Source of the DNA: Bacteroidales bacterium
GTDB taxonomy: Bacteria; Bacteroidota; Bacteroidia; Bacteroidales; WCHB1-69
DNA length: 6,335 bases
Reading direction: 5' to 3'
Assembly (NCBI GenBank): GCA_017964755.1
Contig: JAGCRI010000168.1
Span: 1 to 6,335 of the forward strand
Shown here: one piece after another, positions 1-4,806 of the stretch
How the letters are laid out: the number at the start of each line of letters is the position of its first letter
How positions within the stretch are numbered: the stretch's first letter is position 1
Made by a program: the position numbers and the translations under genes
Notes under the pieces: model-generated
The model's database searches: none
Told to the model about the DNA's origin: nothing
Seen by the model: the letters and a program-made list of their open reading frames with translations, nothing else

Positions 1-265
1 AGTGCCCCGCAGTCATGTGGAACGGCTTGCGGTCGTTAAGTACCGTAAAGGCGATAATTGCATGAAGGAACACCGCCGGCTGCGTGACTTTAGTCATTTT
101 CAAGTCCTCTTCTGTGCCTTCAAACATCAGGTCGCTAATGCGGAACCCGAGAACATCGTTAGCGTTTTCAAACTTCGTTTTCGCTATAGGGAAATTGTCA
201 TACAGGTATTTGCCCATTCCAACATATTGGGCGCCTTGACCTGGAAAAACAACGGCTCTTTTCAT
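1..265 (-). CDS. fabD: Malonyl-CoA:ACP transacylase FabD, N-terminal 88 codons (runs off the left edge)
   Basis: The product transfers malonyl from malonyl-CoA to acyl carrier protein, supplying type II fatty acid synthesis in the cytoplasm. Seen: the frame opens with ATG at 265-263 on the minus strand and encodes MKRAVVFPGQGAQYVGMG. The GQGAQ motif at residues 9-13 is the oxyanion-hole loop typical of this family, and TQPAVFLHAI at 61-70 is the conserved TQPA helix. The last complete codons read AGH (86-88). The next codon begins with T, as expected for the nucleophilic serine of the GHSxG motif, which lies outside the window. About 200 further residues are expected from the family's usual size. 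The AT-rich leader (CTACAGATT) has no Shine-Dalgarno, and a -7 box lies about 25 nt upstream. Other acyltransferase-fold domains, such as polyketide synthase AT domains, share these motifs. A stand-alone FabD is favoured because the motif starts directly at the N-terminus. Confidence 0.93.
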   Translation of the reverse strand, partial: MKRAVVFPGQGAQYVGMGKYLYDNFPIAKTKFENANDVLGFRISDLMFEGTEEDLKMTKVTQPAVFLHAIIAFTVLNDRKPFHMTAGH

Positions 266-290
266 AATCTGTAGTTGTAAAATCAAGGTG

Positions 291-298
291 CAAAGATA
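291..298 (-). promoter_or_regulatory. Bacteroidota-type -7 box for fabD (TATCTTTG)
   Basis: On the minus strand this octamer matches the TAnnTTTG -7 consensus of the Bacteroidota housekeeping sigma factor. It lies about 25 nt upstream of the fabD ATG, which would give a leader of roughly 20 nt. No convincing TTTG -33 element is seen at the usual distance, because that position falls inside the tRNA terminator hairpin. The promoter would let fabD be transcribed independently of the tRNA upstream. This is a motif match only. Confidence 0.55.
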
Positions 299-303
299 TA
301 CAA

Positions 304-335
304 AAAAAAGAACCGAATCGCTCCGGTTCTTTTTT
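304..335 (-). terminator. Intrinsic terminator downstream of tRNA-Pro
   Basis: GAACCG (310-315) pairs with CGGTTC (324-329) around an 8-nt loop. The flanking A run (302-309) and T run (330-335) extend the stem by up to six A-T pairs. Read on the minus strand, the hairpin begins one base past the tRNA 3' end and finishes in a U tract, as expected for termination of the tRNA transcript. The symmetry means it could also stop plus-strand transcription. Confidence 0.85.
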
Positions 336-336
336 G

Positions 337-410
337 TCGGGATAAGAAGACTCGAACTTCCGACCCCTTGCACCCCATGCAAGTGCGCTAGCCAACTGCG
401 CCACATCCCG
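337..410 (-). tRNA. tRNA-Pro, anticodon GGG
   Basis: A complete 74-nt cloverleaf folds on the minus strand. The acceptor stem is CGGGATG/TATCCCG (one G-U pair), the D stem is GCGC/GCGC with GG in the loop, the anticodon stem is CTTGC/GCAAG, the variable loop is 5 nt, and the T stem is GGAAG/CTTCT with TTCGAGT as its loop. The anticodon loop ATGGGGT places U at position 33, GGG at 34-36 and G at 37. The C1-G72 pair, A73 discriminator and G37 are identity features of bacterial tRNA-Pro. The 3' CCA is not encoded, since CAA follows A73. It should read CCC and CCU codons. Confidence 0.95.
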
Positions 411-439
411 ATTGCCTTCCGATTCCCTGAAAGGCGTTG

Positions 440-447
440 CAAAAATA
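440..447 (-). promoter_or_regulatory. -7 box for the tRNA-Pro gene (TATTTTTG)
   Basis: On the minus strand this matches TAnnTTTG and lies about 30 nt upstream of the mature tRNA 5' end. That would leave a short leader of about 25 nt for RNase P to remove. No clear -33 TTTG is visible. It sits back to back with the plus-strand box at 501-508. Confidence 0.6.
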
Positions 448-500
448 CATTTTTTTTTGATTATATAGCCAGATGAAAGTTTTTTTTGCTTTTTTTGTTG

Positions 501-508
501 TACTTTTG
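501..508 (+). promoter_or_regulatory. -7 box for the citDE-like/glycosyltransferase/lpxB gene series (TACTTTTG)
   Basis: This is an exact TAnnTTTG match 22 nt upstream of the ATG at 531, in a very T-rich stretch (480-497). A TTTG occurs at 485-488, but its 12-nt spacing is shorter than the usual ~19-21 nt for a -33 element. The box argues against any start codon upstream of about 515 for the following gene, because such starts would lie at or before the transcription start. Confidence 0.6.
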
Positions 509-530
509 CGCTAAAATTAACTTTAATAAT

Positions 531-1745
531 ATGAATCAGGCAACAGCAGGTAACAAAGGCAAAGGCGTACGTTCCGATTGTTTTGTCTCACTGGAACTTA
601 CGGAATCCAATGGAATTGAATTTTCTCTTATCAGCAAGGTTAAGGCATTGTATGGCAAGCAGATAGAGAAAGAGGTTACAGATATTCTTCACTTTTTCGG
701 AATCGGGAATGCCAAAGTCGAAATGGAGGACAGCGGCGCAATTCCGCTTGTCATCGCCGCCCGTGTGGAGGCTTGCGTGAAGAAACTTGTCCAGACAGAC
801 AAAGAGTATCTTTTGCCGTTTCTTCCTGAAAATGATTATTCCACAGCAAAGGACCGCAACCGTTTTGCGAGACTTTACCTTCCCGGCAACACACCGAGCC
901 TCGCTTTGAATGCGGGAATACATAAACCGGAGGGCATTATCCTCGATTTGGAGGACGCGGTTGCTTACGACAAGAAGTTTGAGGCGCGTTTCATGGTGCG
1001 CAACGCCCTTCGCGGAATCAATTTCTACGGAGCGGAACGTATGGTGCGTATCAACCAGATTCCTAAAGGTTTGGAAGATCTTGATTATATAATCCCTCAT
1101 AATGTCAATCTTATTTTGGTGCCGAAATGCGAGAGCGCAGACCAGATTCATCTTCTTAATGAGAAGATTGACGAGCTGAAGGCTAAACATAATGTAACAA
1201 GAGATATTTGGCTTATGCCTATCATTGAGAGTACAATGGGTGTGCTGAAGTCGCTTGAGATTGCACAGGCCGCGCCGAATATTGTCGCTATGGCCATCGG
1301 TTTGGAGGACTACACGGCTGATTTGGGCACGAAACGCACGAATGAGGCAACTGAGTCGTTTTTCGCAAGGACAATGCTTGTGAATGCTTGCCGCGCTGCC
1401 GGCATCCAGCCGATCGACTCTGTCTTCTCTGATGTGTCTGATATGGAGGCACTTAAGAAAAATGTACTCACTTCAAAGTCTCTCGGTTTTGACGGAATGG
1501 GCTGTATTCACCCGCGCCAGATTAGAGTCATTCAGGAGAATTTCGGCCCAGATGAGGCTGATATTGAAAAGGCAAAGAAGATTGTCAACGCCTTTATGAT
1601 TGCTACGGAGAATGGGCTTGGCGTTGTATCGCTCGGCTCGAAGATGATTGACCCGCCGGTGGTGAAACGCGCCGAAAGGACTATCAAGTTGGCGGTGTCG
1701 CTCGGAAAACTCTCTCCCGACTGGAGAAACGAATTTTTGAGCTAA
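531..1745 (+). CDS. Fused CitD-CitE protein: citrate lyase acyl-carrier domain plus HpcH/HpaI aldolase-family lyase domain
   Basis: The protein has 404 aa and two domains. Residues about 12-86 resemble CitD, the citrate lyase acyl carrier: SDCFVSLEL near the N-terminus, then VEMEDSGAIPLVIAARVEAC (63-82), compared with the CitD pattern VDDKGAL..LRARVEA. Ser15 lies close to the CitD serine that carries phosphoribosyl-dephospho-CoA, but the alignment is off by about one residue, so modification is uncertain. Residues about 110-400 are CitE-like: RLYLPGN (114-120), LDLEDAV (138-144), LMPIIES (228-234), GLEDYTADLG (257-266) and IHPRQI (326-331). E233 and D260 fall where CitE-type lyases bind Mg2+. 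The family cleaves 3-hydroxyacyl thioesters such as citryl- or malyl-CoA/ACP. ATG531 is chosen over an in-frame TTG at 486 because the latter precedes the -7 box. The stop codon is 3 nt before the next gene. No CitF, CitC, CitX or CitG is in the window, so a citrate lyase role is inferred only, and malyl- or citramalyl-thioester lyase activity is possible. Confidence 0.85.
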   Translation: MNQATAGNKGKGVRSDCFVSLELTESNGIEFSLISKVKALYGKQIEKEVTDILHFFGIGNAKVEMEDSGAIPLVIAARVEACVKKLVQTDKEYLLPFLPENDYSTAKDRNRFARLYLPGNTPSLALNAGIHKPEGIILDLEDAVAYDKKFEARFMVRNALRGINFYGAERMVRINQIPKGLEDLDYIIPHNVNLILVPKCESADQIHLLNEKIDELKAKHNVTRDIWLMPIIESTMGVLKSLEIAQAAPNIVAMAIGLEDYTADLGTKRTNEATESFFARTMLVNACRAAGIQPIDSVFSDVSDMEALKKNVLTSKSLGFDGMGCIHPRQIRVIQENFGPDEADIEKAKKIVNAFMIATENGLGVVSLGSKMIDPPVVKRAERTIKLAVSLGKLSPDWRNEFLS

Positions 1746-1748
1746 GCC

Positions 1749-2882
1749 ATGAAGATTGCCGTTAACACCCGACTTCTGTTGCCCGACCGTTTGGAGGGTA
1801 TCGGCTGGTTTGAGTATGAAACGTTGAAGATAATCACGCGGCAACATCCTGAACATCAGTTTTTTTTCATTTTCGACAGACCTTATTCTTCAAAATTTGT
1901 CTTTTCAAATAACATTGAGCCTGTGGCGGTTTTCCCGCCCGCGCGGCATCCGTATCTCTGGTACGCCTTCTTTGAGTATGCCGTCCCGCGCACTTTGAAA
2001 AGGGTGGGGGCAGACATTTTCCTCTCGCCTGACGGCTGGCTATCTTTAAAGACAGATATTCTGCAAATTGCTGTCATTCACGACCTTAACTTTGAACATC
2101 ACGATGATTTTCTGAAGCCTTCGCATCAGAAATATATGAAGAAATATTTTCCGCAGTTCGCTAATGTTGCCGCACGTATCGCCACGGTCTCCGAATTTTC
2201 AAAACAGGATATTCATACGCTTTACGATATTCCGAATGACCGCATTGATGTCGTCTATAATGGTGTGAACACGCAACGTTATGTGCCTCTGTCTGAGGAA
2301 CGTAAAAAGCTGGTTCGCGAAACATATACTCAAGGTCACGACTATTTTCTTTTTGTCAGTGCGATACATAAAAGAAAGAATCTTGCAAATATTCTGCGCG
2401 CTTTCGACAAATTCAAGTCGGAGCGTGATTCTGAAATAAAATTTGTGGTTGTGGGCGACAAAGCGGGGATGCAGGGCGACTTGGACGAAGTTTACCGCTC
2501 GATGAAGTATAGGGAAGATGTGATTTTTTTAGGGCATATCTCAACAATGGAACTCGGCTGGCTTCAGGGGGCGGCGATTGCATTGGTGTATGCATCTCTG
2601 TTTGAGGGCTTTGGCATTCCGATAGTGGAGGCATTTCATGCGGAGACTGCTGTGATAACGTCAAATGTTACTTCAATGCCTGAGGTTGCGGGTGACGCGG
2701 CGCTGCTCGTGAATCCTTACGACTATGAGGAGATTGCCTTCGCGATGCGGAAATTGGCTGATGAGCCTGATTTGCGCGAGACGTTGATTCAGAAAGGCCG
2801 TGCCCAACGCGAGAAATTCTCGTGGAAACAGTCGGCGGATAATCTTTGGAATTGTGTTGAAAAAGTTATTAACTCATTGTGA
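1749..2882 (+). CDS. GT4-family glycosyltransferase (GT-B fold)
   Basis: The 377-aa protein is of normal length for a GT4 retaining glycosyltransferase, which moves a sugar from a nucleotide-sugar donor to a lipid or glycan acceptor at the cytoplasmic face of the membrane. The N-terminus MKIAVNTRLL..LEGIG is the usual first Rossmann strand and glycine-rich loop. IAVIHDLNF (108-116) and IATVSEFSK (144-152) are typical acceptor-domain strands. FVSAIHKRKNL (202-212) carries the basic residues that contact donor phosphates. EGFGIPIVE (286-294) is the E-x7-E motif, followed by TSMPEVAGDAALLVNPYD (308-325). No signal peptide or membrane segment is evident. It begins 3 nt after the CitD-CitE stop and ends 16 nt before lpxB, so translational coupling and a shared transcript are likely. 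Proximity to lpxB suggests LPS or other envelope glycan assembly. Donor and acceptor cannot be read from the sequence. Confidence 0.9.
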   Translation: MKIAVNTRLLLPDRLEGIGWFEYETLKIITRQHPEHQFFFIFDRPYSSKFVFSNNIEPVAVFPPARHPYLWYAFFEYAVPRTLKRVGADIFLSPDGWLSLKTDILQIAVIHDLNFEHHDDFLKPSHQKYMKKYFPQFANVAARIATVSEFSKQDIHTLYDIPNDRIDVVYNGVNTQRYVPLSEERKKLVRETYTQGHDYFLFVSAIHKRKNLANILRAFDKFKSERDSEIKFVVVGDKAGMQGDLDEVYRSMKYREDVIFLGHISTMELGWLQGAAIALVYASLFEGFGIPIVEAFHAETAVITSNVTSMPEVAGDAALLVNPYDYEEIAFAMRKLADEPDLRETLIQKGRAQREKFSWKQSADNLWNCVEKVINSL

Positions 2883-2884
2883 AT

Positions 2885-2892
2885 AAGAGGAA
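2885..2892 (+). promoter_or_regulatory. Shine-Dalgarno-like site for lpxB (AAGAGGAA)
   Basis: The purine-rich AAGAGGAA ends 6 nt before the lpxB ATG at 2899, within the 16-nt gap after the glycosyltransferase stop. It stands out because the other visible starts (531, 1749, 4066 and fabD) lack a comparable match, as is usual in Bacteroidota. It supports ATG2899 as the start. Confidence 0.6.
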
Positions 2893-2898
2893 TATAAT

Positions 2899-4023
2899 AT
2901 GAAATACTACATTGTGGCTGGAGAGGCTTCAGGCGACCTTCATGCCTCATATCTCATGCGTGCTTTGCGGCAGCGCGACCCTCAGGCGGAGTTCCGTTGC
3001 TGGGGCGGCGACCGTATGGAGGCCGAGGGCGGTGAAATCATCAAACATTACAAGGATTTGGCTTTCATGGGCTTTGTGGAAGTTGCTCTGCATCTTCGTA
3101 CTGTGCTGAATAACATTAACTTATGTAAAATTGATATTCTCCTTTATGAACCTGATGCGCTTGTCTTAGTCGATTATCCGGGGTTTAATTTGCGTATAGC
3201 TGAGTTTGCTAAAGAAAAGAATATCAAGGTTTTCTATTATATTTCCCCGCAGGTTTGGGCGTGGAAGAAGAACCGTGTGTATAAGATTCGCGCCAATGTT
3301 GACAAGATGCTGACGATTCTGCCGTTTGAGAAGGATTTTTATGCGAAATATGATTATCCGGTAGAGTATGTGGGGCATCCGTTGGTTGAGGAGATTGATG
3401 ACAGGGTGAAGAATGACGTGAGGATAGAGACTTTCAGACAACGGTATGGGTTAGGGGAGAAGCAGATTGTCGCTTTGCTGCCAGGAAGCCGCAAGCAGGA
3501 GATTTCTAAAATGCTTCCCGTAATGGCTGCTGCTGCCGAAGTGTTTCCCGGTTTTCAGTTTGTGGTCTCAGCTGTGCCGTCACTGCCTATAGATTTTTAT
3601 CATAAATTATTGAAAAATAAAGACTTGCCTATTGTGGTTGATGAGACATACCCATTGCTGCTTAATTCACGTGCCGCGCTCGTAACTTCCGGCACCGCCA
3701 CATTGGAAACCGCTTTGCTGAAAGTTCCGGAGGTGGTTTGCTACAAGGGAAATTTTTTCTCATATCTCATCGCACGATTCCTTATCAAAGGTATAAAATA
3801 TATTTCTCTTGTGAATCTTATTGCAGATGATTTGATAGTTAAAGAATTGATACAAAATGAATTGAATAAAAAGAATGTTGCGAATGAATTGTCAAAATTG
3901 CTGAATGATGGCGATGAAAGGGATAAGATGATTCGTGAGTATGCTGTTTTGAGGGAAAAACTTGGCGGGCACGGTGCTTCGGACAAAGCGGCGGAAGTTA
4001 TTCTTCAAGGTATTGGCAAATAA
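2899..4023 (+). CDS. lpxB: Lipid-A-disaccharide synthase LpxB (GT19)
   Basis: LpxB condenses UDP-2,3-diacylglucosamine with 2,3-diacylglucosamine-1-phosphate (lipid X), giving the tetra-acyl disaccharide-1-phosphate core of lipid A. It is a peripheral enzyme at the inner face of the cytoplasmic membrane. The 374-aa length is normal for the family. Seen motifs, in order: GEASGDLHA (8-16), WGGDRM (35-40), VDYPGFNLR (91-99), SPQVWAWKK (116-124), GHPLVEE (159-165), LPGSRKQEI (194-202), TSGTATLETAL (263-273) and LVNLIADDLIVKELIQ (304-319). The order and content are diagnostic of LpxB and no key motif is missing. It follows the glycosyltransferase by 16 nt and precedes the lipoprotein by 42 nt. The usual neighbours LpxA/LpxD are not in the window. 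GC content falls from about 55% in the 5' part to about 25% in the last 250 bases. Confidence 0.97.
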   Translation: MKYYIVAGEASGDLHASYLMRALRQRDPQAEFRCWGGDRMEAEGGEIIKHYKDLAFMGFVEVALHLRTVLNNINLCKIDILLYEPDALVLVDYPGFNLRIAEFAKEKNIKVFYYISPQVWAWKKNRVYKIRANVDKMLTILPFEKDFYAKYDYPVEYVGHPLVEEIDDRVKNDVRIETFRQRYGLGEKQIVALLPGSRKQEISKMLPVMAAAAEVFPGFQFVVSAVPSLPIDFYHKLLKNKDLPIVVDETYPLLLNSRAALVTSGTATLETALLKVPEVVCYKGNFFSYLIARFLIKGIKYISLVNLIADDLIVKELIQNELNKKNVANELSKLLNDGDERDKMIREYAVLREKLGGHGASDKAAEVILQGIGK

Positions 4024-4065
4024 TTGCAAATCACACTATTATATTATTTTACAGAAACAAATTAT

Positions 4066-4803
4066 ATGAAACAGTTGAAGACTTTTTTGATGTTTGTTGT
4101 GGTGGCAGTACTGTTTTCTGCTTGCGATAATAAAAATGCAGTTGTATTGAAAGGTCATATTGATAATTGCACATATAAATATTTATATATCGCTGAAGTT
4201 CGCCCTGACGAATTGGACTTCATTGATTCAGTGAAAATTAAGAATGGGGATTTTGAATATGTTCTGAAAGGTAGTAACTATCTTATTAAGGCGCGCCATG
4301 CCAATCCTTTTTTTCTTCAGATAACATTGGATAACAAGAATTTTGGTTTTACTACATTGGCGAAAAATGGTGAAATAATTGAAATCAGCGGGGATGCTGC
4401 CACACTTCCGGAATCCTATTCTGTGAAAGGCTATACCGAAGCTGAAAATATCTGTTTTTTGGATAAACAGCTCGCGCTTTTCATTGATTCAGTGGATTAT
4501 CTGAACGAAATCTACAAGAATTACATCGAGTATGATACGGTTCGCGCGCAAGTCAACGATGCATATCTTGTGCTTGTTGCAAATCATAAGGCATTTTTGC
4601 AGGACTACATAAATTCGCACCTCGGTTCGTTTTCTACAGTCGCTGCATTTTACCAACGCTACAACAGCTGTTTTTTCTTTGATGAAAAAAAGGATATTGA
4701 TTTATTGAAGGAAATATATTCTTCACTGTCAGATATATACCCCGAAAATGAAAATGTTATTTTTCTCAATGAAAGGATAGAGAAAGCGGAGTCAGAGGAG
4801 TAA
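4066..4803 (+). CDS. DUF4369-like lipoprotein without a thioredoxin domain
   Basis: The predicted 245-aa lipoprotein is probably anchored in the cell envelope. Residues 1-20 form a type II signal peptide: basic MKQLK, a hydrophobic core FLMFVVVAVLF, then the lipobox FSAC with Cys20 as the acylated residue. Residues about 26-112 (VVLKGHIDNC..IDSVKIKNGDFEYVLKG..NGEIIEISGD) resemble DUF4369, the beta domain at the N-terminus of many Bacteroidota TlpA/ResA-like thiol-disulfide lipoproteins. The remainder (about 120-245) looks helical and charged. No WCxxC or other thioredoxin motif is present, and the frame ends at TAA 4801-4803. ATG4066 is chosen because it puts the signal peptide at the N-terminus; an in-frame TTG at 4024 directly abuts the lpxB stop and would bury it. 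The gene is AT-rich compared with the receptor next door. It may be cotranscribed with lpxB. Its function is unknown; the domain assignment rests on pattern similarity only. Confidence 0.8.
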   Translation: MKQLKTFLMFVVVAVLFSACDNKNAVVLKGHIDNCTYKYLYIAEVRPDELDFIDSVKIKNGDFEYVLKGSNYLIKARHANPFFLQITLDNKNFGFTTLAKNGEIIEISGDAATLPESYSVKGYTEAENICFLDKQLALFIDSVDYLNEIYKNYIEYDTVRAQVNDAYLVLVANHKAFLQDYINSHLGSFSTVAAFYQRYNSCFFFDEKKDIDLLKEIYSSLSDIYPENENVIFLNERIEKAESEE

Positions 4804-4806
4804 CTT

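Noticed and set aside
2..274. Plus-strand open frame of 90 codons at the left edge
   Set aside because: It is antisense to fabD, whose protein has clear family motifs; the plus-strand peptide has none.
337..410. Reading the tRNA as tRNA-His because of the GTG near the anticodon loop
   Set aside because: The 7-nt loop fixed by the CTTGC/GCAAG stem places GGG at 34-36 with U33. The C1-G72 pair and A73 fit proline, and the extra G-1 of tRNA-His is not needed to complete the fold.
449..497. T-rich runs considered as intrinsic terminators
   Set aside because: No stable GC-bearing hairpin precedes either run on either strand; they fit better as AT-rich promoter DNA.
486..530. An upstream in-frame TTG start for the CitD-CitE gene, adding 15 residues
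   Set aside because: The added region overlaps the likely -7 box at 501-508, encodes a low-complexity peptide from T-rich DNA, and is not needed for the CitD-like domain.
588..1190. Minus-strand open frame of 200 codons inside the CitD-CitE gene
   Set aside because: It is antisense to conserved CitE motifs and has no motif of its own.
4024..4065. An upstream in-frame TTG start for the lipoprotein directly after the lpxB stop
   Set aside because: It would place 14 residues before the signal peptide. ATG4066 gives a canonical N-terminus for a lipoprotein.
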